The notes beneath the pieces are model-generated. The model was not told the origin of the DNA. It did no database searches and saw only the letters and a list, made by a program, of their open reading frames with translations. From the NCBI RefSeq assembly GCF_000385215.1, contig NZ_ARQK01000029.1, positions 1 to 35,175 of the forward strand: DNA of 35,175 bases, read 5' to 3'. Each line of letters opens with the position of its first letter. Position 1 is the stretch's first letter. Positions 23,788-30,643 of this stretch are shown here, piece by piece. Source of the DNA: Thioalkalivibrio thiocyanoxidans ARh2 (GTDB taxonomy: Bacteria > Pseudomonadota > Gammaproteobacteria > Ectothiorhodospirales > Ectothiorhodospiraceae). Position numbers and translations under genes: made by a program.

Positions 23788-23809
23788 GTGTACAGGGGGT
23801 GTACAGGGG
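23788..23809. repeat. Tandem 11-bp direct repeat
   Basis: GTGTACAGGGG occurs twice without spacing, one helical turn apart. Such a repeat can bind a protein cooperatively on one face of the DNA. No known consensus is recognised. Confidence 0.7.
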
Positions 23810-23843
23810 TTGCTCCGATATTGGTCTCCCGGGAGGGTGCGCA

Positions 23844-23880
23844 CAAAAAAGCCCGGCCGCGTTGAAAACGGGGCCGGGCT
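23844..23880 (-). terminator. Intrinsic terminator of the pnt operon
   Basis: On the minus strand the stem AGCCCGGCC (23880-23872) pairs with GGCCGGGCT (23858-23850), followed directly by TTTTTTG. It lies 37 bp after the pntB stop. This is a textbook Rho-independent terminator. Confidence 0.93.
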
Positions 23881-23916
23881 CGCAAGCGAGGGACGGGCGC
23901 CAGGCCCGACCCAAGA

Positions 23917-25305
23917 CTAGCCGAGGGCCTTGACCGAGGCCACCAGTTCGGCGGCCACCTTCTGGCCGTCGCCGTACAGCATCTGGTTGTTGTCGGCATA
24001 GAACAGGTGGTTCTCGATGCCCGAGAACCCGGCGCCCCTGCCGCGCTTCACGCAGATGACGTTGTGGGCCTGGTCGGCGTTCAGAATCGGCATGCCGTAG
24101 ATCGGCGACTCCGGATTGGTCCGGGCCACCGGGTTCACGACGTCGTTCGCGCCGATCACCATCGCGACATCCGCGGTCTTGAACTCCTCGTTGATCTCGT
24201 CGAGATCGAAGATGATGTCGTAGGGCACGCCGGCCTCGGCCAGCAGCACGTTCATGTGCCCGGGCATGCGGCCCGCGACCGGGTGGATCGCGAATTTCAC
24301 GTCCACGCCGCGCTTCTGCAGCAGCTGGGTGAACTCCCAGATCTTGTGCTGCGCCTGCGCCACCGCCATGCCGTAGCCCGGCACGATAATGACCTTCTCG
24401 GCGTAGGCCATCATGATCCCGGCGTCGTTGGCCTGGATCTCCTTCATCGTGCCTTCGATCTCTTCCTCGGCACCGCCGGAGGAGCCGCCGAACTGGCTGA
24501 ACAGGATGTTCTTGATCGGGCGGTTCATCGCCTTGGCCATCAGCTGTGTGAGCAGCGTACCGGCCGCACCGACCACGATACCGGCGATCATCAGGGCCGG
24601 GTTGTCGAGGACGATACCCTTCAGACCGACCGCGAGGCCGGTCAGGGCGTTGTACAGCGAGATGACCACCGGCATGTCGGCGCCGCCGATCGGCAGGGTC
24701 ATCAGCACGCCAAAGGCCAGCGCCAGGACGAAGAACAGCAGCAGGCTGAACGAGCCGATCTCGCCGCCACCGGTGGCCATCATGAAGCCCAGCAGCACGG
24801 TGATCGCGAAGATCGCGATGTTCACGATCTGCTGGCCGCCGAAGGTAAAGGTCTTCTTCATCAGGCCTTCGAGCTTGGCGTAGGCCACCAGCGAGCCGGA
24901 GAAGGCCACCGAGCCGATCAGCGAGCCGGTCACGGCGATCGCCAGGCCGGTGTTGGTGACCGTTTCCGGGGTGGCCTGCAGCAGGTAGATCGCACCGATA
25001 CCGGCCGCGGCGCCGCCGCCCATGCCGTTGTACAGCGCGATCATCTGCGGCATGTCGGTCATCGCGACCTTCTTGCCACTCCACCAGGCCAGCGCACCAC
25101 CAATGGCGATACCCAGGATGATCAGGGTGTAGTTCACGCCGCCGGAGATCTCCGGATGCACGAAGGTCACGAGCGTGGCGATCACCATGCCCACGCCGGC
25201 CCAGATGATCCCCGGACGCGCGGTGGTCGGGGAGGACATCTGCTTGAGGCCGACGATGAACAGCACCGCCGCCGCGAAGTAGGCGAGGTTGATGATCAGG
25301 CTCAT
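23917..25305 (-). CDS. pntB: Proton-translocating NAD(P) transhydrogenase, beta subunit
   Basis: A 462-residue membrane protein. The N-terminal two thirds carry about eight or nine hydrophobic helices (domain II); the C-terminal 180 residues form the NADP(H)-binding domain III with GYGMAVAQAQ and a Rossmann fold. It couples proton re-entry to hydride transfer from NADH to NADP+, supplying NADPH for biosynthesis. The start ATG overlaps the pntA2 stop by 4 bp. Last gene of the operon, followed by a strong terminator. Confidence 0.96.
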   Translation of the reverse strand: MSLIINLAYFAAAVLFIVGLKQMSSPTTARPGIIWAGVGMVIATLVTFVHPEISGGVNYTLIILGIAIGGALAWWSGKKVAMTDMPQMIALYNGMGGGAAAGIGAIYLLQATPETVTNTGLAIAVTGSLIGSVAFSGSLVAYAKLEGLMKKTFTFGGQQIVNIAIFAITVLLGFMMATGGGEIGSFSLLLFFVLALAFGVLMTLPIGGADMPVVISLYNALTGLAVGLKGIVLDNPALMIAGIVVGAAGTLLTQLMAKAMNRPIKNILFSQFGGSSGGAEEEIEGTMKEIQANDAGIMMAYAEKVIIVPGYGMAVAQAQHKIWEFTQLLQKRGVDVKFAIHPVAGRMPGHMNVLLAEAGVPYDIIFDLDEINEEFKTADVAMVIGANDVVNPVARTNPESPIYGMPILNADQAHNVICVKRGRGAGFSGIENHLFYADNNQMLYGDGQKVAAELVASVKALG

Positions 25306-25613
25306 GCGTTATCTCCCTTCTTGTCGTCCTTCTTGCTGGTCTTGAACATCTCCAGCATGCGTTCGGTGACGACATAGCCACCCACGGCGTTGCCCGCGGC
25401 CAGGATCACGGCGACAAAGCCGATCGCCTGTTCCAGCGGCGTCTGGGCATGGCCCAGCGCGACCATGGTCCCGACCAGCACGATGCCGTGGACGAAATTG
25501 GAACCGGACATCAGCGGGGTATGCAGGATGACCGGCACCTTGGAGATGATCTCGTAGCCGGTGAAGGCCGCGAGCATGAAGATGTACAGCGCGATAAAGC
25601 CTTCGATGATCAT
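25302..25613 (-). CDS. pntA2: NAD(P) transhydrogenase, alpha subunit membrane part
   Basis: A 103-residue protein with three hydrophobic helices, equivalent to the C-terminal membrane region of E. coli PntA (MIIEGFIALYIFMLAAFTGYEII, VHGIVLVGTMVALG and IGFVAVILAAGNAVGGY). The split into two alpha genes is as in Rhodospirillum rubrum (PntAB). It overlaps both neighbours by 4 bp (ATGA), giving 1:1:1 coupled translation. The charged C-terminus (KTSKKDDKKGDNA) is cytoplasmic. Confidence 0.93.
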   Translation of the reverse strand: MIIEGFIALYIFMLAAFTGYEIISKVPVILHTPLMSGSNFVHGIVLVGTMVALGHAQTPLEQAIGFVAVILAAGNAVGGYVVTERMLEMFKTSKKDDKKGDNA

Positions 25614-26743
25614 GATTGCGCTCCCTTCAGGGCCTCACGGGTGGCCTCGTGCACGATCTCGCCGTCGCGGGTCAGTACGCTCTTGGCGATGACCTCGTCT
25701 TCCCAGTCCGGCTTGAACTCGCCGCCCTCGGCGATCATCGGCGTGAGGAAATTGAGCAGGTTCTTGGCGTACATCTCGGAGGCATGCAGCGGAACCTGCG
25801 AGGGCACGTTCAGCGGGGCGTGGATGATCACGCCCTTGCTCCGGCTGGTCTTGCCCGGCTTGGACAGTTCGCAGTTGCCGCCACCTTCGGCCGCCAGGTC
25901 GATGATGACCGCGCCCGGCTTCATGCCCTCGACCATGTCTTTCGGGATCAGTTTCGGGGACTCGCGGCCCGGGATCGCGGCCGTGGTGATCAGCACGTCC
26001 GCCTTGGCGATGAACTCGCCCAGGGCGTCCTGCTGCTGCTTCTTCTCTTCCGCGGTCAGTTCGCGGGCATAGCCGCCTTCACCCTCGGCCGAGACGCCAA
26101 GATCCAGGAACTTCGCCCCCAGCGACTCGACCTGCTCCTTGGTCGCGGAGCGCACGTCGTAGGCCTCGACCATCGCGCCCAGGCGCTTGGCCGTGGCGAT
26201 CGCCTGCAGCCCGGCCACGCCGGCGCCGATCACGATGACCTTGGCCGGGCGGATGGTGCCGGCCGCGGTGGTCAGCATCGGGAAGAAGCGGCAGGACAGA
26301 TCCGAGCCCATGATCGCGCCCTTGTAGCCGACCACGGCCGCCTGCGAGGACAGCACGTCCATGCTCTGGGCGCGCGAGATGCGCGGGATCAGTTCCATCG
26401 CGAAGCTCAGAATCTTGCGTTCCTGCATCGCCTTGACCACGTCCGGGTTGCGGTGGGCGTGGAACAGGCTGACGACGGTTGAGCCTTCCGGCAGCTGATT
26501 GACCTCTTCCACCGTTGGCGGCGCCACGCGGACCATCAGGTCCGACTGGCCGTAGGCCGTCTCGGTGTCGACCACGGTGGCCGACTCGTAAGAGTCATCC
26601 GGGAAATGGGCGTTGGTGCCGGCCCCCTTCTCCAGCTGCACGGTGACGCCCAACTGGGCGAACTTGGCCGCCACCGTCGGATCCAGGGCCACGCGGCGCT
26701 CGCCGCTGGCACTCTCCTTGGGAACGGATAATTTGATTGCCAT
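25610..26743 (-). CDS. pntA1: NAD(P) transhydrogenase, soluble alpha subunit (NAD-binding)
   Basis: A 377-residue soluble domain I protein, related to alanine dehydrogenase, that binds NAD(H). The Rossmann motif VIGAGVAGLQAIATAKRLGA lies at about residues 172-191, and RAQSMDVLSSQA is the conserved loop near the nucleotide. The ATG at 26743 has GGGGAG about 8 bases upstream. It is the first gene of the pnt operon and corresponds to R. rubrum PntAA. The gene is often named simply pntA. Confidence 0.95.
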   Translation of the reverse strand: MAIKLSVPKESASGERRVALDPTVAAKFAQLGVTVQLEKGAGTNAHFPDDSYESATVVDTETAYGQSDLMVRVAPPTVEEVNQLPEGSTVVSLFHAHRNPDVVKAMQERKILSFAMELIPRISRAQSMDVLSSQAAVVGYKGAIMGSDLSCRFFPMLTTAAGTIRPAKVIVIGAGVAGLQAIATAKRLGAMVEAYDVRSATKEQVESLGAKFLDLGVSAEGEGGYARELTAEEKKQQQDALGEFIAKADVLITTAAIPGRESPKLIPKDMVEGMKPGAVIIDLAAEGGGNCELSKPGKTSRSKGVIIHAPLNVPSQVPLHASEMYAKNLLNFLTPMIAEGGEFKPDWEDEVIAKSVLTRDGEIVHEATREALKGAQS

Positions 26744-26866
26744 GCGCTCTCTCCCCGGGCCAAGCGTTCCCGCAATCCCTCCGGGACGTTCGGCCGCGCT
26801 CGCGGGTGGTAATAAGGACGCCGAACAAGGCTTTTGTGGCCCATTCGGCGGAAAAAACGGCCAGCA

Positions 26867-26895
26867 AGTGTAGCGGAATCGCCTTCGCGCTTAAA
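26867..26895 (-). promoter_or_regulatory. Candidate promoter of the pnt operon
   Basis: On the minus strand TTTAAG (26895-26890), a 17-bp spacer and TACACT (26872-26867) form a weak sigma-70-like promoter about 125 bp upstream of pntA1. The -35 matches poorly, so this is tentative. Confidence 0.35.
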
Positions 26896-26964
26896 CAGCC
26901 CGCCGATTTGTCGCGAATTCCGGGCCACAATCGGTTGCTCAAACCGGTATTCATGCCCCTGTAA

Positions 26965-26993
26965 TTGCGTTGAACGGTCGGCCTGTTTATTGT
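26965..26993 (+). promoter_or_regulatory. Candidate promoter of the HNH nuclease gene
   Basis: TTGCGT (26965-26970), a 17-bp spacer and TATTGT (26988-26993) form a fair sigma-70 promoter. Transcription would start near 27000 and give a leader of about 135 bases containing the inverted repeat at 27053-27107. Confidence 0.5.
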
Positions 26994-27052
26994 CAAGCAA
27001 GTTCTGTGCGATCCCGTGCCGCGCAAGCGGTCGACTTCGGCGAAGGGGGCAT

Positions 27053-27107
27053 GGATTTGCTCACGCCTGGTGCGTCGAGCCTGCTCAATTTCCGCGTGAG
27101 CAAATCC
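27053..27107 (+). promoter_or_regulatory. 14-bp perfect inverted repeat in the HNH gene leader
   Basis: GGATTTGCTCACGC (27053-27066) and GCGTGAGCAAATCC (27094-27107) are exact complements 27 bp apart, ending 27 bp before the ATG at 27135. In RNA they would form a strong stem. No T-run follows. It may be a regulatory hairpin or an operator. Confidence 0.6.
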
Positions 27108-27134
27108 GTGTTTCCTTGGAGACGGGACGAGGTC

Positions 27135-27716
27135 ATGTTGCCGACCGAGCATCAGGTCCTGCGTACGGACGCTGCGGGCATGCCACTGGAATGGATCGGC
27201 CTGGAACAGGCCGTGCGCCTCTATTACACCGAGCAGGTCGCCTACGCCTGCGGGAGTCTGCTGTATCGCGTGCGTGGCGGCATCAACGCCCGCACCGGGT
27301 TGCGATCCCGGGTCGAGGTCAACTCGATTATCGCCACCTTCGGCACCCGCCAGTCCCGCTTCAATCACTACATCCCGCCGCTCAACAACACCACGCTGTT
27401 CCGTCGTGACGCGCATCTGTGCCTGTACTGCGGACAGCACTTCTACGAGCGCGATCTCTCGCGCGACCATGTGACCCCGATCAGCCAGAACGGGGCGGAT
27501 ACCTGGAACAATGTGGTCACCGCCTGCAAGCGCTGCAACAACCACAAAGCCGGGCATACCCCCGAGCAGGCCGGCATGCAGCTGCTGGCGATCCCGTTCA
27601 CGCCCACGCACGCGGAATACATCTACCTGAAAGGCAAGCGGGTGCTGGCCGACCAGATGGAGTTCCTGCTGGCGCATTTCCCCCGAACCAGCCCTCTGCG
27701 CGGCCGCCTCGGCTGA
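27135..27716 (+). CDS. HNH endonuclease-family protein
   Basis: A 193-residue protein with a C-terminal HNH domain. Zinc cysteines are C96/C99 (CLYC) and C131/C134 (CKRC). The catalytic part is SRDHVTPISQNG (D111, H112), with N126 in TWNNVVTAC and the CNNHK end. The N-terminal segment, including MPLEWIGLEQAVRLYYTEQVAYACG, and the C-terminal THAEYIYLKGKRVLADQMEFLLAHFPR are conserved in a widespread group of free-standing bacterial HNH proteins of unknown biological role. The ATG at 27135 is the start usual for this group; a longer frame from 26970 has no support. The gene precedes hemH. Confidence 0.9.
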   Translation: MLPTEHQVLRTDAAGMPLEWIGLEQAVRLYYTEQVAYACGSLLYRVRGGINARTGLRSRVEVNSIIATFGTRQSRFNHYIPPLNNTTLFRRDAHLCLYCGQHFYERDLSRDHVTPISQNGADTWNNVVTACKRCNNHKAGHTPEQAGMQLLAIPFTPTHAEYIYLKGKRVLADQMEFLLAHFPRTSPLRGRLG

Positions 27717-27825
27717 CCGCTCCCGCGCGCCCCGCGCGCCGCTCGCGCTATCCTTGGCAGGGAACCAACCTGACCCGCGTGACTCCGACAGGAGTCATCC
27801 ACTCTCTATTGCCGCAGGGAGCACC

Positions 27826-28920
27826 ATGAAGTACTTCGGAGAGGCGGACTACCGCCATGGCCAGCCACGCAAGGCGGGCGTACTGCTGACCAACCTCGGT
27901 ACGCCGGACGAGCCCACCGCCCCGGCGCTCAAGCGTTATCTGAAGGAATTCCTCTGGGACCCGCGTGTGGTCGAGTTCCCGCGCCCACTGTGGTGGCTGA
28001 TCCTCAACGGCATCATCCTGAACATCCGCCCGAAGTGCTCGGCCGCCAAGTACGCCACCGTCTGGACCGACGACGGCTCGCCGCTGCTGGCCATCTCGCG
28101 GCGTCAGGCCGAGGGTGTACGCACCCGTCTGGCCGCGCAGGCTGGCGAGGAGGTCCCGGTCGCGCTGGGCATGCGCTATGGCAACCCGTCGATCGAGGCG
28201 GGCCTGGACGAGCTGCGCCGCCAGGGTGTTCGCCGCGTGATCGTGCTGCCCCTTTATCCCCAGTATTCGGGGAGCACCACCGGCTCCACCTTCGATGCGG
28301 TGGCGGATGTTCTGAAGGGCTGGCGCTGGGTCCCGGATCTGCAGTTCGTCGCCTCCTACGACGCCGAGTCCGGCTACATCGAAGCCCTGGCCAGCAGCGT
28401 GCGCGAGCACTGGAATGCGCACGGCCGGGCGGACCGCCTGGTGATGTCGTTCCACGGCATCCCGAAGCGCTATCTGCTCAAGGGCGACCCGTACCACTGC
28501 CTTTGCCATGCCACCGGCCAGAAACTGGCCGCCCAGCTGGGCCTGAACGACGACCAGTGGCAGGTGACCTTCCAGTCGCGTTTCGGCCGCGAGGAGTGGC
28601 TGAAGCCCTATACCGACAAGACGATGAAGGCGCTTCCCAAGGAGGGCGTGCGTTCGGTGGACGTGATCTGCCCCGGTTTCTCGGCCGACTGCCTGGAGAC
28701 GATCGAGGAGATCGGCGACGAGAACCGCGAGATCTTCCTCAAGGCCGGCGGCGAACGCTTCCACTACATCCCGGCGCTGAACGACCGGGCCGACCACCTC
28801 GACTTCCTGGCCGGACTGGCCCGCCAGCACATCGCCCCGTGGCTGGACGATCCGGACAATGCCCCCGAGGCCCGCGCCGCCGCCCGCGAACGGGCGCTGG
28901 CCCTGGGCGCGCAGCAGTAG
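27826..28920 (+). CDS. hemH: Ferrochelatase
   Basis: A 364-residue enzyme that inserts Fe2+ into protoporphyrin IX, the last step of protoheme synthesis. The catalytic histidine is H210 in VMSFHGIPKRY and the metal-path glutamate is E291 in GFSADCLETIEEI. LTNLGTPDEP at the start and PLYPQYSGSTTGS are family signatures. The ATG at 27826 is preceded by GGGAG. Heme supply fits the cytochromes encoded nearby. It is followed by the CinA-like gene after 6 bp, so they are cotranscribed. Confidence 0.97.
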   Translation: MKYFGEADYRHGQPRKAGVLLTNLGTPDEPTAPALKRYLKEFLWDPRVVEFPRPLWWLILNGIILNIRPKCSAAKYATVWTDDGSPLLAISRRQAEGVRTRLAAQAGEEVPVALGMRYGNPSIEAGLDELRRQGVRRVIVLPLYPQYSGSTTGSTFDAVADVLKGWRWVPDLQFVASYDAESGYIEALASSVREHWNAHGRADRLVMSFHGIPKRYLLKGDPYHCLCHATGQKLAAQLGLNDDQWQVTFQSRFGREEWLKPYTDKTMKALPKEGVRSVDVICPGFSADCLETIEEIGDENREIFLKAGGERFHYIPALNDRADHLDFLAGLARQHIAPWLDDPDNAPEARAAARERALALGAQQ

Positions 28921-28926
28921 GCCGCA

Positions 28927-29706
28927 ATGGACGAGACCACCGCGCCCGGGCGAGTCGCGGAAGCCGACGAGACCGAGATCGGTGCCGTGATCATCGGCGA
29001 CGAACTGCTCAGCGGGAAGCGCCGTGACCGGCACCAGGAACACCTCACTGCCGCCCTTGCGGAGAAGGGGCTGGAGCTGGCCTGGATCCGCATTGTCGGG
29101 GACCACGCCGGCCGCCTGACGCAGACCTTTCGCGAGACGCTGGCGACTGGGGCAGAGGTCTTCAGCTTTGGCGGGATTGGCGCCACGCCGGACGATCGCA
29201 CCCGCGCCTGCCTCGCCGAGGCGCTTGGGCTTCCTCTTCAGCCGCACCCGGACTTCATGGCCATCCTCGAGGAACGCTTTGGCGCGGAGGCCTGGCCGCA
29301 CCGCGTGCGCATGGCCGACCTGCCGGAAGGCGCCAGCCTGATCCCGAATCCGGTCAACGGCATCCCGGGGCTCAGCTGCCAGCGTCATCACTGCGTGCCG
29401 GGATTCCCGGTCATGGCCGAGCCGATGGTGCGCTGGGTGCTGGACCAGCGTTTCCCCGGGCGTGATGCCGCCGCCGGCTCGATCGAGGAGGTCCTGGTGC
29501 TCGAGAACGTGACCGAGAGCCGCCTGGTCCCGGTGCTGGAGGCCATGGAGGCGGCATTCCCCGATCTGCGCATCTCCTGCCTGCCCCGGATGGACCGCCA
29601 GGCCCCGCAGGTCGAGCTGGGCCTGCGCGGCCCCCGCGCCCGCGTAACCGAGGGCCAGGCCGCGCTGCGCCAACAGCTGATTTCCGGGGGCTTTCTGAGC
29701 CACTGA
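28927..29706 (+). CDS. CinA-like / molybdopterin-binding-domain protein
   Basis: A 259-residue protein whose first 170 residues form a MoCF-type domain as in the N-terminus of CinA: AVIIGDELLSGKRRDRHQEHL, IRIVGDHAGRL, and FSFGGIGATPDDRT (the conserved GGxGxTxDD loop). The C-terminal deamidase domain of full CinA is absent. CinA-type N-domains hydrolyse ADP-ribose or related pyrophosphates, a repair role in nucleotide metabolism; short versions like this are uncharacterised. It lies 6 bp after hemH. Confidence 0.85.
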   Translation: MDETTAPGRVAEADETEIGAVIIGDELLSGKRRDRHQEHLTAALAEKGLELAWIRIVGDHAGRLTQTFRETLATGAEVFSFGGIGATPDDRTRACLAEALGLPLQPHPDFMAILEERFGAEAWPHRVRMADLPEGASLIPNPVNGIPGLSCQRHHCVPGFPVMAEPMVRWVLDQRFPGRDAAAGSIEEVLVLENVTESRLVPVLEAMEAAFPDLRISCLPRMDRQAPQVELGLRGPRARVTEGQAALRQQLISGGFLSH

Positions 29707-29737
29707 CAGGGTGGTGTCGCGCAGCGCCATTGGGGGC

Positions 29738-29765
29738 TTGCGCGCCCCTGCTTTCCCGGTATATT
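29738..29765 (+). promoter_or_regulatory. Candidate promoter of the 2OG-Fe(II) oxygenase gene
   Basis: TTGCGC (29738-29743), a 16-bp spacer and TATATT (29760-29765) form a good sigma-70-like promoter. The predicted transcript start near 29772 lies inside the open frame, ruling out translation from its 5' end and favouring the GTG at 29825. Confidence 0.6.
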
Positions 29766-29824
29766 GCATTGGGCAGGCACTTGCCTGCGTGCCGCGTTCG
29801 CGGCCCGAATGGAAGACCCCGCAC

Positions 29825-30544
29825 GTGAATCTGCCCGTTCCCGGCCCCGAGTGGCTGGACCCTGCCGAGAGGCTCCCGGCCCGCGCGCCGGCCGTCATCG
29901 AATCCCGGGTTCCCGAGGCCTGCGAGCCGGAGGGCTGGCTGGATACGCTGATGCGCGATCAGCGGTGCGTCTGGCCCGACTTCCTGCCGGCGGGCACGGT
30001 CGATGCCCTGCACGACGAGGTCTACGCCCTGCGCGATGCCGCGCAGCTGGCGCAGGCGCGGATTGGTCGGGGTGGCGAGCGCCATCGCGATCGGGCCACC
30101 CGCGGCGACTGGATCCACTGGCTGGATGGCGCCAGCCCGGCCCAGCAGGCGTTCATGGAGCGCCTGGACGCGATCCGGCTGCAGGTGGGCCGGACGTTGA
30201 TCCCGGGCCTGTTCGAGACCGAATCGCACTTTGCCCTGTACCCGCCCGGCACTCATTACGCCCGGCATGTGGATGCCTTCCAGGCCGGCAACTGCCGCCG
30301 GCTATCGCTGGTGTTCTACCTGAACCGCGACTGGCACGAGCGGGACGGCGGCCAGCTCGCGATCTATGACGACGCAGGCCGCGAATGCCAGCGCATCCAG
30401 CCGACGGCCGGCACGCTGGTGATGTTCCTCAGCCAGGCCGTGCCCCACGCCGTCCTGCCCACCCGCCGCTGGCGCGCCAGCATCGCCTCCTGGATGCGCG
30501 TGCGCGAGCTTGCCAACCCCCTCGCCGGTCTCGACCGCTTCTGA
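29825..30544 (+). CDS. 2-oxoglutarate/Fe(II)-dependent oxygenase (prolyl-hydroxylase type)
   Basis: A 239-residue double-stranded beta-helix oxygenase. The Fe ligands are H148 and D150 (YARHVDAF) and H208 (AVPHAVLP); R217 in RRWRAS is the likely 2-oxoglutarate anchor. LSLVFYLNRDW and GGQLAIYD are typical of the prolyl-4-hydroxylase-like P4Hc group. Bacterial members hydroxylate proteins such as EF-Tu or small molecules; the substrate here is unknown. The start GTG 29825 follows from the promoter and a GGAAG upstream, but is not certain. Confidence 0.85.
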   Translation: MNLPVPGPEWLDPAERLPARAPAVIESRVPEACEPEGWLDTLMRDQRCVWPDFLPAGTVDALHDEVYALRDAAQLAQARIGRGGERHRDRATRGDWIHWLDGASPAQQAFMERLDAIRLQVGRTLIPGLFETESHFALYPPGTHYARHVDAFQAGNCRRLSLVFYLNRDWHERDGGQLAIYDDAGRECQRIQPTAGTLVMFLSQAVPHAVLPTRRWRASIASWMRVRELANPLAGLDRF

Positions 30545-30643
30545 CACCGGCCACGGCGCGTTCTTGCAGCCTGCGGCGCCGGCGCCCATGATCGGGGAAG
30601 GGCGCGCAGCGCCCTTCGATCGAGCGCAACGCGGCGGGCCAGT

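Larger units (their letters stand above)
23540..23820. other. Non-coding region upstream of priA with DnaA boxes and tandem repeat
   Basis: No credible gene is present. The segment is clearly AT-richer than its surroundings, especially 23619-23780. It holds two DnaA-box-like 9-mers in opposite orientation (23584-23592 and 23598-23606), an inverted repeat AATGGCT/AGCCATT (23667-23673 and 23687-23693), and two exact tandem copies of GTGTACAGGGG (23788-23809). The priA promoter must lie here. An open frame at 23639-23920 has no family features and overlaps the pnt terminator. Confidence 0.7.

Noticed and set aside
23540-23916. Calling this region the chromosomal oriC
   Set aside because: Only two good DnaA boxes are present and no dnaA, dnaN, mnmG or rpmH is nearby. 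Reported as a finding, not annotated as an origin.
23639-23920. 93-codon plus-strand frame upstream of priA
   Set aside because: It runs through the tandem repeat and the pnt terminator and lacks recognisable features.
27748-29898. 716-codon minus-strand frame opposite hemH and the CinA-like gene
   Set aside because: Antisense artefact spanning two well-supported genes. The similar frames at 21335-23338, 24007-25377 and 30680-32824 are rejected for the same reason.
30545-30643. Cobalamin riboswitch or terminator before the B12-dependent reductase
   Set aside because: The gap is only 99 bp, too short for a full cobalamin riboswitch. A 9-bp hairpin (30597-30617) is present but no T-run follows and no B12-box is seen.
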